Source: Deuterostichococcus epilithicus (taxonomy: Eukaryota > Chlorophyta > Trebouxiophyceae > Prasiolales > Stichococcaceae). Taken from it: a DNA stretch of 64,000 bases. The first letter of the stretch is position 1. The number at the start of each line of letters is the position of its first letter. The stretch is taken from contig JAVTLE010000011.1 in the NCBI GenBank assembly GCA_033439295.1, positions 2,170,082-2,234,081 on the forward strand. The letters are read 5' to 3'. The position numbers were made by a program, and so were the translations under genes. This document shows positions 29,601 to 41,553 of the stretch, piece after piece. The notes beneath the pieces are model-generated. The model was not told the origin of the DNA. It made no database searches and saw only the letters and a program-made list of their open reading frames with translations.

Positions 29601-32600
29601 CAGCTTACCGCGCCTGTCGCTCCCTCTGCCATGTTGCGGACCCGTGTGTGAAGCTGATGTGCGGCAGGGCGATATTTCAGCTGATGTTTACGGACAAGCG
29701 CGTCTTGCAGCCTGCATGTGTTGATGCCGGCCATGCAAGATGCTGCAGCGCAATCTGTGGCATTCCAGCAGACGCATGGCAGAGTTTCGCCTGACTGCAG
29801 CCTGTGACTCACCGGCCGCGGTGCTGCTGTCGCCGGGCAGCGACTGTAGCAGTGCCAGCGGGCTGGACTCGTCTCCCTGGTATGGCAACAGGCCGCCTGC
29901 AGGCACTCCGCACAGGGCGAGCTTGCCTATCAGGCTGAGCTCTCGTAAGAGAATACCTCCGTCTATCGCATGACAGCTGCGGATGGCAATCACTCATAGC
30001 ACCGCCTGCCTGCAGCGCTGAGCATCGTGAGGCTGCATCTGGTGTCGGTGGAGGAAGGGGCGGGCGGCAGCCCAGCGAGAAAACAGCAGCGCTTGCCTGG
30101 CTAGTGCCTGGCTGGGCAAAAACGTCAACCCCGGCGACAGCAATGGCGATGCCAGTCGCTGCCTTTCTAGGGGTTGCCCCTCGGCACCCGCCGTGTACAG
30201 CTGCCATGCAGGCGTCATGTGGCAGCTGCGTCGGAGCCAGTAGCCGGAAGGCTTTCGGGTTGCGGCCAGCCTACGAGCCCTCCCATGCAGGTTTCCGACA
30301 GAAACAGCAAGGGCATCTGCTGCCCAGTAGCACTGCACCGAACTGCAGCCTATGTGGCTCATGCGCTTCGACACGAGAAACGCTGCAGGCGAACAGCCAC
30401 GGCAAGCCTGCGCTGGCGGCACCTGCGCCAGCAGCGCCTGTGGCCCAGCCGCCTGGCGTCGCCGGCGCCGCATCCGCCGCGAACCCTCCGCCCGGCGAGC
30501 AGTCGCGGTGCAGAGGGCCGGCGCCCCTGAAGTACGCCAGCGTGGCGGGCGACAGCGGCTCCGCGCCGGCACCGCCTGGAAATGAAACATGGCATGGCCT
30601 CAGGACCAGGCACCAGGACTCAGCTGCATTAGGCACAGACCTCCATGAAAGTCAGGATCTCGAGGACTCGCCCGCCTGGGGAAAGCTTCCCCACGCATGC
30701 CAGCAAGCACCCCCCTATGCATGCCGCAAGCACCGCCGCAATGGCTCCGTATTCCTTTCCTCATGCGTCACTGGGGTCTCATGCACTTGAGCTGATCCTC
30801 TGTGGGGCACGAATTGGGAGGGATCAGCACAGCAGAAGGGCTGCACCAAACTCGGCGCCGAGGTCTGCAGACGACACCGGCGACAGCAGGCCACTGCCTG
30901 AGTAGAAGGCGGCGGGTGCGCCGTCCGCCGGCTGGCGGCTCACTGGGCTGCCGGGCGCTAGCAGGGGGCTGCCAGCGCCGCCGTCGTTAATCGCTACCAG
31001 CCGCCTGCGAAGGAGACAAGCATAGCGTTTGTGCACATTGCGTCGCACGTGTGCGTGTCTGCCTTGCATAGGCAAGGTGCATTTTGATACGTCGGATGAT
31101 GCAGCCGTCGGTGCATTGTAAATGGAATGGGTGCCAGCCGAGTGGCAGTCACCAGAGCGCAAGAATCCCCTTCAACAGACACCCGCACAAGGGCAGGATA
31201 GCATTCATACATGCGACGAACACGCTGCATGCCTGCGGCTTGTGGCGGGAGATGCGGGGGCAGCCGTCGCAGGCACAGCAGGCGCCGGCGCCGCGGCAGC
31301 CGCCGCTGCAGCCCGCCGCCCCAGGAGGCCGCCAAAGGTCGCCAGGAAGCCGCCGTCACCGGCAGCTGGCGTTGCGGTCGAGCCCCGATGCTTTGCTGCA
31401 GGCCCCTGCGGCGACTGCCCCAGCAGGGCCCCCTCGCCGCCAGGCCTCGACGCAACAGACGGTGCCCCGGCCGGCTGTGGGGGAGCCTCCCGCGGCTGCG
31501 GCGCCGGCTGCGGGGCTGCTGGCTCCGCCTCAACAGGGTCGATGCTCAGCGCAAAGGGCACAGCGTCCAGCGCCGGCAGCAGGCCCAGGACGATGGCCGC
31601 CACATCCTCCAGCCGCAGCGCCGCGCCCCTGCAGGAATGGTTGCAGAGCTGGCAAATAGGGTTTAGGGTTTGCTCCAGCTTTGCTCCCGGCCGAAAGTTG
31701 AACCTGCAAACCTCGGAGCAAGAAGAGAACATCGCTCGCATGATCCGCAGTGGCTGCTTCTCGCATGTGTTCCGCTGCTATGCTGCAGGAAGCGGCCAGA
31801 GCCACGGCATGCTGCAGGTCCCCTGACGCGGAGGACCCCTTCGATATACATGGCCCCCATGGTTCACACGCCTTTTCCAAACTGTCGAGGACCCTGCGGG
31901 ACGCCGCACCTGGTGTACCAGCGGGCCAGCAGCGGCTGGCAGCGGTACAACGCCAGTAGCCGCCCTCCCAGCGCCTGCTGGTTGAGCGACGCCCGCAGCC
32001 AGGCCCGCAGCCGCGCGTCTGCACCATGCGCAGGAGGCCCATTGCTGTCCGACAGTGGCGACAAGGAAAGAGAGGCTGAAAGCCGCCCGCCCAGCGCCTG
32101 CTGGCTGAGCACCGCCCGCCGCCGCATGTTTGCATTGTGCGGGCGATCAAACCTTGTCACCTGGTGACGCGAGCCCATTGCGCCGATGATGTCAGCTGAC
32201 GACTGCTCGCTGGCCGCGTATGAGAGGCGAGGGATGCCTGAAGCAACGCCAGCTGCATGAGTGCCCGCCATCCAGTCCGCCCATATGCGAGACAGCTTCC
32301 ATGCTGGACGGATGCCACCAGCAGGTGCTGCCAGTGACCCTGCCCACAGGCCAGTGCACGCCGGGTCCAGTGGTGGCATGTGGTCTCTAAGCTGCTGCAC
32401 CTTCGTCCAGGCTGGCGCGCTCTCCGCGCGCAGCGCCCAGCCCCAGGTCGGCGGCGCCGGCGTCCGCCAGCGGCCCTGCGGTGGCGGCCTCCGCCGCCGC
32501 CTCCGCTTCCGCCGCCTCCAGGACGGCAATCGATCCCGCGCGGCCGCCCGGCAGCATGCGCACCCCCAGCCCTCCCTGCGGTGCGACGCGATGCGCGGCT

Positions 32601-35428
32601 GCTGGGTCGGTGCGGTCCCAGGGGCTGCTCGATGAGACGGCACTGTGAGGCTGGTGCTACGGCTATGTCAGTGTCGATTCGACACTGACGCTGACCACGT
32701 GCATTGCTGCTAGCCCGGCGGGTGGACAGGCATGTGCAACGCTGCGGACTTTCAAGGGTGGCCATGTGGCCACACTCTGGGCATGGGCGATATGTGAAGT
32801 CAGCTCTTGCGGCCTCCCGATGCGAGCACCTACCTGGGCGGCGACTCCACGAGGCCGTGGCTCAGGAAGACGGCCACCAGGTCGCAGAGCGCCGCCACGT
32901 TGGCGCTGCTGTCGCCCAGGAGGGCCGCCTGCGCTGCCGCTGCCGCGCCGTGCGGCGTCGAGAACGCCTCCTGCAGGATGAAATCGCAACATTCGGCGCT
33001 GGGGCCGGGTCGTGCGGTGCAAGCACCCATCAAGACTCCTGCAAACCATGCTTGCATTCGAGCAGGGGCATTTGGCAGCTGTTCGGGGCAGCTGCCGGCT
33101 GCCGCTGCAGGCCAGCAGAAGTTTGAGACCCTGGGGCGGGCGGCCCACACGTGGCTCACCTGCAACACATCAGCGATGACGTCCCGCAGCCGGCTGGCCA
33201 TCTCCGTCGCGACCGCCAGAGCCCGCCGCTCCTCCGACGTCGGCTGCGCCGCGTGGCGCAGCTGCAGCCCCGGCCTGGGGGTGGCCTGCTGCTCGGCCGC
33301 AGGCGGCGGCTGCTGAGCCGAGGGGCTGTCGACGCCTGGCTGCTGCGTGCCGGCTGGCGCGTGCGCCTTGGCGGCTGGCGGCTGCTGCGCTGCCGATGCA
33401 GAGTGCGACCTGCAGGTGCATGATGACTGCATCGCCATGTGACCTAAAACGCAGGTGCTTGGTGCACTCCCACGAGACACAGCCCCAAGGAGCCCTGCCG
33501 CGTTTGCAACACGTTGCCCGTGGGTTGTTTCCAGTTGCAGTGGCTGAGACCGGCGCCCGAGCGGGACCGCACAGCACCTGAAGATGNCCATCCAGGCGCC
33601 GCTGGGGCCGGCCGCCGGCGGCGCCGGCGCCGAGCCGGCCTTCTCGGGCGCGGCGGGCAGCGGTGGCGCCGCTGCCGTTGCACCAGCGGCTCCATCTCGC
33701 CTCGGGACGTCGTCCGCGCTGCTGGCGTCCGCGCCCAGTGCCTGTGCGCTATCCGGCGGGGCGTGCCCCCCTGCCGCTGCATGCACGGCCTGCTGCGGCG
33801 CTGCGCCAGGCCGTGTCTGGTCGCTGGCGGCGGCACACACGGGCGCTGACATGTGTGGCGCCGCTCGCTGCACCGGCGAATCGCCTGCCGCCGCAGCACC
33901 AGCAGGCATCGTCTCCGATGTGCTGCGAGCTGCAGCCCCATGGGCACCCCCCGTGCCATCCACGGCGGCGCCGCCAGCGGAGTGGCTGCGGCTGAACAGG
34001 CCGCCCAGCATGCCCGGCAGCCTGCCGGCCTTTGGCTGCCGCACGGCAAGACTGCTCGGCTGCTTTGCCGTTTCGTCAGCTTCGAGTGCCTTGGTGCCGG
34101 CAGCCGCTGCCGGCCGCGAGTTTAGCACCACAGCTGCTGCCGGCGCTGCCTCGACCACCTGCAGCTGCAGCCGAACAGGGCCTGCAGCTGCTCCGAAGGC
34201 GTCCGGCTGCTCAGTAACATCGAACGTCACAGTCACCCACGGCTGCTGCTGCGCCACTGCTGGCTCGGCTGCCGCCTGCGCTGTCGCGGCAGGTGCCGCA
34301 GGCTGGGACGCTGCCGCTGCCGCTGCTGCCGCTGCCGCTGCTGCAAGTGCCGGCAGTCCTGCGCCAGGCTCTGCTGCTGCCGGCTGCGCCATCCCCGGCT
34401 GCTTCGCCGCCCCGTGCGCCGCTGCCGGCGCGCCGCCCCTGCCAAAGCTGGGCATGCCGCCGAGGCCCCGCCGCAGCGCCGAGCCGTCAATGAACGACGT
34501 CAGGCCGCTGCGCACGGCTTCTGGGCTGAGACCCCGCGGCAGATTCTGAGCCAGCCCCGCCGGCAGGTTCTCCGCCAGGCCGGCTGCCAGGGACGACGGG
34601 CGCCACTCCATGAGGCGGCCGCCGAAAGCGCGCGCGGCAGCGATGCCTGCTTGCGGGCTGCCGCCGCTGCTGGGAGCCTGGCAGTCGCAGGCTTGACCAG
34701 GTGAGCGAAGTCACACGTGCATTGCAGCTTACCCCGCCTCCAAGGTCATTCAAGGTATATGGGCCTTCAGAGGCTCTGAATGGCTGTACAAGCAGATAGA
34801 GACGGGAATCCAGGCAGCGCTGTGTGTGTGCTGGCATGCTTCGACCAAGATGACGATTTATATGAGTGAGGACCTGAAGCGCCCGCCGCGCATCCTCGTC
34901 TGTTTGGATGACCACGTTGCCCAGCGGTGGGGCGGCCGGCTGTGCGGGAGCGCTGGCGAGGGCAGGTGGCGGGTCCGGCATCGGCGCCGGCAGCGGCCCC
35001 TGTAGCGGCAGCGGGCCCACAGCCTGTTGCTCGTCCTGCTGCTCTACTGGCAGGCCGCCTGAAGCCGCAAGCGCAAGCTGCGCAGGTGTGGCTGCGTCTG
35101 CCGCGGTGGCCTCTGGCGGAGCGGGCACTGGCATGGTCAACTCGCGCGCCGCAGCCTCCTGCGCGTCTGCCGTCACGACTGAGGCAGCCTCCGCGGGCGG
35201 CAGTGGCTGAGCGGGCAGCACATATTCTGAGGCTGAGCCTGGCTCGAAGCCTGGCGCCCCTGCCGCGGATCCGGCTGGCAGGTCTGCTGACGGCGCGGCC
35301 TCAGCAGCAGTGCCAGCATCGGAGGTCTCAGGCGCAGCTGCTGCTGCTGTGCCGCCAAATGCCTGCTCAGCGTCGATGCGCGGCTGCTGTCTGTGCTCGG
35401 CTATCACGTCACTCTGCGCCTCGACCAT
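23615..35428 (-). CDS. RUN-PX-Rubicon-homology (DUF4206) domain protein, many exons
   Basis: Predicted endosome/autophagosome trafficking regulator. The start is the first ATG at 35428 (MVEAQSDVIAEHRQQ). The first exons (35428-34730, then from about 34694) encode a long Ala/Pro-rich segment. RUN domain pieces: RALAVATEMASRLRDVIADV (about 33225-33162), LCDLVAVFLSHGLVE (exon 32970-32834), and RAWLRASLNQQALGGRLLAL (about 32010-31930). Ser/Ala/Asp-rich linkers follow at about 31700-27700. PX domain: exon 26450-26328 (TAYRLAVEAEGG, WEVARRFSDFQ) and about 25830-25640 (RLAPEVVSARRALLERCLAD). RH domain: about 25390-25155 (CAGCRAPL), 24914-24807 (CEYTGGLFCKRCHTGRTARL, HAWDFTPRPV), 24371-24183 (ADFLGSTYRQPLVAV) and 23830-23615 (HLLEGADFWSLSELADLSGG). 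The frame stops soon after, so the terminal Cys/His cluster typical of RH domains is not seen. The long middle exons were not all joined; internal boundaries are approximate, and two genes cannot be fully excluded. Confidence 0.75.
24372..24806 (-). other. intron between RH-domain exons with long T/A tract and antisense coding-like stretch
   Basis: On the gene strand the intron runs from a GTAATC donor to a CCTCCGCAG acceptor that joins Arg-Pro-Val-Cys-Asp-Asn correctly. Before the acceptor lies an unusually long A/T-only tract (about 24396-24425). On the plus strand, 24672-24806 is an open frame of 44 codons with protein-like composition (begins MGFRAIKASETWSTFGLMCD). The stretch 24430-24660 is less GC-rich than its surroundings. 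It may contain an old insertion of unknown type. Confidence 0.55.
31658..31672 (+). repeat. short interstitial telomere-like motif
   Basis: AGGGTTTAGGGTTTG contains two copies of the plant/green-algal telomere unit TTTAGGG. It lies in non-coding sequence of the RUN-PX-RH gene and also matches the plant telo-box. Two units may arise by chance. Confidence 0.5.
31959..32119. repeat. 39-bp direct repeat inside RUN-PX-RH gene
   Basis: 31959-31997 and 32081-32119 share about 35 of 39 bases (both contain CCCAGCGCCTGCTGG). The first copy codes, on the minus strand, for LNQQALGG of the RUN domain. The second lies just upstream in the same direction and gives LSQQALGG, so it looks like a small local duplication. 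Confidence 0.6.
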
Positions 35429-36650
35429 GCTGATGTGCCCACCGCCCAACACTGGCGCACGACCTAGGTGCACACCCTGCTCAATTCAAACAGGCCAGAT
35501 CATGATACTGCAGACGCCGCACAGAAGCCGAGAGCTTGTTTGCGCAAACGAAGCTGGATGCATGTGCTGCGTCCAAGCCGGTACGTCCGGGCAAGGTCGC
35601 ATGTGGCAGTCCTCGTCATGCACGCGCACCCGGTTTCGTGGCTCGGCCACTGCTTTTCAGACGCACAGATAACTGGATCCTGCCATCATCCAGCAGTTGC
35701 AGCTTGCAAGCGCTGGTCCGACCTCCAGGCAGCTTGCTGAGATCTGGTCCGGCTTGTTCAGGAGCAGTCAAATCGGCTGCCTAGGATCTGTGCAGGATCC
35801 CGCAAGCATATTATCACGCTATTGGATTTTAGCAGCTGCAGGAACGTGCTTGAAACTTATCTGTCTCGGAAATGCTGATGCACCCACGTCAACACTGCGT
35901 TCTGCAGCGCCCGGCTGCGACCGACACCGCATCTGTCCAAGATTGCGAATCGTGGCGCTTTGCACATGCAAGACTGGCGGAAGTGCGGAGGCACGTTCAA
36001 AGTTCGCAGCACCATGCCTTTCAGGCAGTTGGCGATCCTGCCATGTTGCATTACAAGGCATTTAAAGGCAGAGTGCAGATTGAAAGGCAGAATGCAACTT
36101 TTCCAACAAGCTGTGACAACTACAGGACAATTGAGCGGCTACAAAACAAAGCATCAATGGCAGAAATCCGGACGTCACGAAGTCAGTTCGAAAGCACACG
36201 TGAAACGCTGAACAAATGGCGGACCAGACGGCGTATCACATATGCAGCGGCAGCGCTGATGCTCCACTCGCCGGCGATCCCCTAAGCGGCGTTGACGACG
36301 AAATCAATGATGTTGCAGCACGTCATTGAAGGCCCGCAAGTGCTTGTGGCATGGCCGAGCGGCACGCCACACAGGCTTCGCACAGCTGCAAACCCGCGTC
36401 GCACTGTCACTGCCTCTCCGGATCCTTTGAGGAACTTGCAATGCCTCCGGTCAGCTCGGTAGACTCGTCCGCATTCCGCTGCCGCTGCGCGGCCCTGCAC
36501 GAGGGATCAGAGCCTTTGTGAGGCTCGACCTCCTGATGCTGCCAGAGAGCCACGCGCGGCAAAAGTTGCCTTATTGCACCACTCTCATGTGCACCCAGCC
36601 AATTCAGGGCATACAACCTGCCGAAGGAGTACCACTGCATCCTGGCACAC
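35429..36650. other. intergenic region, no gene seen
   Basis: Lies upstream of the RUN-PX-RH start and downstream of the type I membrane protein gene, both on the minus strand. It should hold the promoter of the former and the 3' UTR of the latter. It is visibly less GC-rich at 35800-36300. No coding block or RNA gene recognised. Confidence 0.5.
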
Positions 36651-38749
36651 TCACATGCGCTTGCGCCACAGCAGCGCGACGGCGGTTGCGGCGGCCACGG
36701 CGATGAGGCCCGCCACAAACAGCCCCGAGGCGATGCGCGCGGTTTCGCTCCCCACATCAGCGCCACCCTGTGCCGCAGTGCACGGCGGGAAGCCTGTCGC
36801 CTGCAGCGCCGCGCCCGCCTGGCACTGCTCGCTGGTGCCCTGCGCCCAAGCAACAGGCGTGAAACCTTTGTGACACACAGACTGGCCGATGTACTATTTA
36901 CCTGCACCTAACAGTCCATGACCAATCTGACTTGAGCATTGCAGCTCCCTTCGCAACAGCACTGGCTCGCCAGGTACAATCTGGTGCAGGTTTCACCAAG
37001 GCCAGCCTGCAGGCTGCACGCCGGCCATGGGGCGCCTCTCACCTGGATGAGCATGCTCGCGATGGGCGAGTCGCAGGGGTTGACGACCACGTATGTCGCT
37101 GACTTGAGGCACTTGCCCTGGTTGCAAAAGGGAAAGATCAGAGTGAGCAGGTCATGCGTCAAACTGTGCGCGCGCCTTACACCACAGCTCGTCCATCCCT
37201 GTTGCGCAGCACCAGCAGCCGCCCAGCTCTCCTTAGCCAGTGGCGATTTATCCACTCCCTGGCCGAAGCGCGTGGCGCTGCTGCTGGCGCTTGCCCCTGG
37301 CTCCAGTCTTGCATCGCTGGCTGCGCCCTGTGCTCCCTCGCTTTGCAGCTGAGGGGCTTGTTCTCAGGCAAGTCCTCCATCATCACAATGCCCCCACCAC
37401 AGGGAAGACTCACCTCGCAGCTGAGGTGCTTCGCGTGGCCGCGCTGCAGCGTCACAGCGTCCGCCTCCTGCAGCGTGGCACCCGTCTCCGGCAGCGCCTC
37501 CAGCAGCGCCGCGCACAGCTTGGCGATGGGGTGGCTGCTGGTGCTTCCGTACGTGGGCGCGTGCCGCGTGGGGTCGATGAACTGGTAGGAGAAGGGCGAC
37601 TTGGCGTCGCACTCCTCGGTGATCTGCGGCAGAAGGCGGCGATCCCTCCCATGGCGCTGTGGTTGTACGTTGGCACACGGGAATTTTAGTGTCGCACGCC
37701 TCGGCGATGTGCGAGCATGGCGGCACCTCTCACACTGCCGTGCTCCAGCAGCACCACCCTGCCAGGGTGGTGCTGCCCAGGCGCATAAGGCATGCGAGCT
37801 TCAAGCTGCAGTCGCATGGGCAGGTCAGGATACGGCTTGCGGCCGTTGCGATGGGGAGCTGCAGGGCTGGCAGCAGTGCAGGGCCGGCAGCAGCAGCAGA
37901 GGGTGAATGGCCCTGCGCAGCAGCTGGCGAAGGCACCTTTCCGGGATTGTCCAGCTGCTGCGCCTTGTGCAGGAAGCAGTCCTTCGGGTCGGCGGTCACC
38001 ACCTCCGCAATCCTGCGCAGCAGAGGCGCGCACACACTGCTGGCAGATCGCCACCTTGGAACATGTCCCTGACAACAATTTCATCCGGGAGGAGTGAACT
38101 CCATGGAACCGTGGTCCAGCTGCTATGTTGACAAGGCTGGCGGCGCTTAGCAGACGGACAACTGTGCGGCAGAGGACAGCGCGCCGCAGCTGCTAGCCGG
38201 CAATTGACGCTATATGACACGGGCCGAACCTGAGGCCCTTGGCGGCGCAGCCCAGCGGCAGCAGGCGCCCCGCGTCCAGTGGGTGGCCGCCGCTGACGGT
38301 GATGCCAGTCGCCTTGACGCCAGCGCCGCTGATGCACAGCTCGCCCTCCTCCTGCGGCGCACGCGCCTGCCGCGGCAGAACCAGAGTAGTTCTTGAACTA
38401 AACTATTCAATTGAACGGCAAGCTGCGATCTCTGGCTTGCCACGGTGCCCGCATGCTGGTGGTCGGTGTGGTGCCAGCGTCTCTCGAACCTCCACAGCTG
38501 AGCAGGACACAGGGGAACATCTGCAAAGCTGCTGAGCAGGTTGACAGGTCAGCCGGGCGAGCGGCAGCCCACCTGTGCCTCAAAGATGACGCAGGCGCCG
38601 GGCTGCAGGTCCGTGATGCGCGCAGAGAAGTGTGTGTTGAAGGTGCCGTTCACGCTGACGATGGGTGCTTCGTCGTGAACCACAGCCACCACGGCGCACA
38701 CGGCTGCTGCTGCCAGCGCGAGCCACAGCAGGCTCCGCGACGCAGCCAT
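36651..38749 (-). CDS. Cys-rich type I membrane protein of unknown family, 6 exons, 287 aa
   Basis: Not recognised. Exons (minus): 38749-38573, 38366-38230, 38012-37937, 37623-37414, 37117-37043, 36839-36651, all GT-AG and in phase, total 287 aa. Residues 1-24 form a signal peptide (MAASRSLLWLALAAAAVCAV). The lumenal or extracellular part has about a dozen cysteines spread through short modules (PGACVIF, GELCISG, LGCAAKG, DCFLHK, ITEECDAKSPF, HLSCEGKCLK, NPCDSP, EQCQ, FPPC) and one N-glycosylation sequon NGT near residue 34. One membrane helix follows near residues 260-281 (LFVAGLIAVAAATAVALLW), with the basic tail RKRM inside. This suggests a secretory-pathway or surface protein, perhaps a receptor or cargo protein. 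The start is the only Met preceding the signal peptide, and the exon order is unambiguous. Confidence 0.85.
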
Positions 38750-38960
38750 CGCTCACGGTTCTCCGGCCTCTAACAGCTGAGCGCCGTGGACCCAGAGGAA
38801 TCAAACGTCGACGATTGTCTTCAGTGCCAACTGCGGACTCTGGGCTCTTATGGCGCTGGTGCTGGCTTCGAAGCGATCGGTGGGTCAGCAGCTATTCTTT
38901 TACTGCGCTGCTGCAGGACCCCTGCTTCGAAATGATCGATACTCAGGCATGACCAGCATG

Positions 38961-41553
38961 TCAGCCGTGCTGCTTTTCTGCACGGTGCAGGCCGTTGCAC
39001 TTGTGCTGCCGGTGTTGTACGAAATTTTGGTCCTGCACAAGCTTGGCGAGATGCGAGGGTCTGAAACTCTGGGCACAGCGATCTGAAAGATCCGCATACG
39101 TTGCAAGAATATCTGTATGCTGCAAAACACAGCGTGGACCGCGAAACACGGCGAAAACCGCGAGCAGTATGGCGCTGAGCTGGCGCCAGCTGTGCAGGGC
39201 AAGTGATTCATGGCCTGCGCTGTGCTGCGTCGCTTGGATCACATTGCGCAGGGCGTGGTGTTGGGTCGGATCATGTAGCTGGACCCGCTCGCCGGTCGTC
39301 TGCGAGGTGCCGTGCGCCGCCAGCCAGGCCATGATCACGGGGCGCATATAGGAATGCCCGTCGGCGCACAGCACCGGGTCCACCATCACCACCTGCAAAC
39401 ACAGGCGGCGGCCTCAGGGTAGTCAGCCTGGAACCATGGTGAATGCGGCTGCGGCGGGACCGGCGGCTGTTCCCAGGCAAGAGCAGACAGGGTAGCAGCA
39501 TTTCCCTTCTGCCGGCTGCGGCAAGCTTGCAATGCTGGTAGGCTTGCTGCAACACCGGGCGCTGCACCGCTTGGAGTGTGCATTGGCTGCGCTGCGATGC
39601 GCTGCGCTGCACTGCACTGCACTGACAGAAAGATCCCACCTGCGTGATGGGCACAGCTTCCAGGCGTCACCTGGAGCGGCCGCCGCAGCGATGTGCGGCC
39701 CGCCTGCCGGCTGGTTGTGGATGCTGAGTGCTCGGAAAGCTGCCGGTGGAGCCGGCTCCTCCAAGGGCTCTGCCGCGCCGCTGTCACGTTTCCTGCGCTG
39801 GGCAGGCGCAGCTGGAATGGCGGGCTGGGCGGCCAGCGGCCCCGCCGCCGGCGCCGCGGCCGCCGCCACCGCCGCCGTCGAGGGTCCGGNTGGTGCCGGC
39901 TGCGGGCTGCTGACGGCACCGTCCACCCAAGACGCTGCCACCGGGCCCTCGGCCGGCAGTGGGGCCGGGGCAGCGGCCGCACGGCCGCCTGGGCCTTCTT
40001 CCGAGCGCGCTCATGGCCGCCTTGCTGGGTGCAGCGGTGGCCGCGGCTTTGCCATCCTCTTCCATCTGCACGTGCGCCGACAAGTGGGGTCTCTGATGAT
40101 TGCGCTGCAGTCGAGACTGGAGCATCCAAGGTTGTTGGCGACCTGAACTCCATGCATGCACTGGCTGACCCTTTTCCGACAGAAGAGAGTCAGCACATAG
40201 GTGCATGAGTGCTGCACAGGGCTCGACTGCTGGAAAGAGTGATGCTCCCCTGCATTCGTTGAGACAGGACAAATGCAGCGCTCCGACTTTTGTGTGGACT
40301 GACACTGGCCAGGACATCATGGACAGGGCACCGATGACCGGCGTTGGCGCCGGCGCCCAGACAATGTCTTCAGCTCACCAACAGCTCGGCAGCAGCAGCC
40401 TGCGCCGCCGCCGCCGCCGCCGCCGCTGCCGCGCTGTTGTCGCATTCGGCGTCGGCGCTGCCGCCGCTGCCGCCGCTCGCCACTGCGGCATCGACCAGGG
40501 CTAGCCCAGCAGACAGCACCCGGAGCGATGTCCCCCGCGGCGCAATCCGCAGCACGTCCGCCCGGAGCCACGCCCAGGCGTCTTCGGATTCTGACCGCCC
40601 GGCGCCTCGGGACGCAGCCATGCAAAGTGTGCCCGGGCAGCAGCGTCGCCACTGCGCGGCACAGCCCCTTTACAGCCGCGGCGCTGACGCCGTCTCGGCC
40701 AGCAACACCAGTGCCTTGGCGAGGCGGAACTGCACAGCGGCAGCGGTGGCCGCCGCCGCGCCGGTCGCGCCAAAGGCCAGCATCCGCTGCACCGCCTTTG
40801 CCGCCTGGGAGAATTCTGCCACATCCTGGACGCCAGCCGCTTCGCCGCGCTTCTGGAGCTCGGCACTGTTGCGGGTTTCCATGCTGCCAATGCCGACGCA
40901 GACCAGGACCGCGCTTGCCGCCGCCGTCAGCAGACGCTCCTGTGCCGCCGCCGAAGTTGCAGCGGCGACGCGGCGGGGGAGCGCCCATTTCAGTCAACCG
41001 CCGGCCGCCGCCGCTGCTGCCCAGCCGTCTGCCATGGCCAGGTCGGCTCGCAGCCCAGCCGCGCCCGCCGCCACGGAGGTGACCCGGTAAAGTCTGTTGC
41101 ATAGAAGACCAGCGCATCCAGCAGGGTTGTCAGGATGCGCAGGCCTGTTGCGCCAGTCAGCTCAGAGCAACGGGGGCTGGCGCCGGCGCCGTCGCTGCTG
41201 GCGCCGCAACCGCCGCTGCTGGCGGGTGGCTGCGCCTGCTGCTGGCTGAAACTGTCGGTGCGCACCGCCCGGCCGCCTCTGCCCACGGCTGCCGCTCCGC
41301 CGCCGCTGCCCGATGCACCGGCGGCCTGGGCGGCCACGAGCCCCGCCAGGGTGTGCGCCGCCGCCAGTGCCGCCAAACTGGCGGCAATCGCGGGCCTGAG
41401 CCTGCAGCGTGTCCTTGAGCTGGACCAGCTCCAGCAGCGAGAAGCACGCGGGCGCCTGCCTGGCACTGCCCGAATCGCACCCGCTGCGGCGGATGCTGCG
41501 GCAACCGAGCACCAGCTCATGAAGTTCTGCCGCCCGCAGCTGTGCAGTGGCAA
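38961..41553 (-). pseudogene. U-box protein paralogue with several frame breaks
   Basis: Same architecture as the gene at 1-4853 on the other strand, with colinear protein similarity: SLAALAAAHTLAGLVAAQ, GATGLRILTTLLDALVF, VQFRLAKALVLLAE, RVLSAGLALVDAAV ending in AAAELLV at a GTGAGC donor, then an Ala/Pro-rich linker, WKLCP and the second U-box half VMVDPVLCADGHSYMRPVI with AWLAAHGTSQTTGERVQL and HHALRNVIQ. The U-box exon is well preserved to its end and followed by a tail to a stop at 38961. The frame must change at least four times between these blocks (near 41390, 41090, 40680 and 40620), and once more at Cys-Pro-Ile-Thr-Gln, where one C is missing. Its 5' end near 41553 is arbitrary. Decay is the simplest reading; several base-call errors in C/G runs are the alternative. 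One ambiguous base lies at 39890. Confidence 0.65.

Noticed and set aside
33584-34549. Long plus-strand Ala-rich open stretch
   Set aside because: Antisense of the Ala/Pro-rich N-terminal exons of the RUN-PX-RH gene; no splice sites or motifs of its own.
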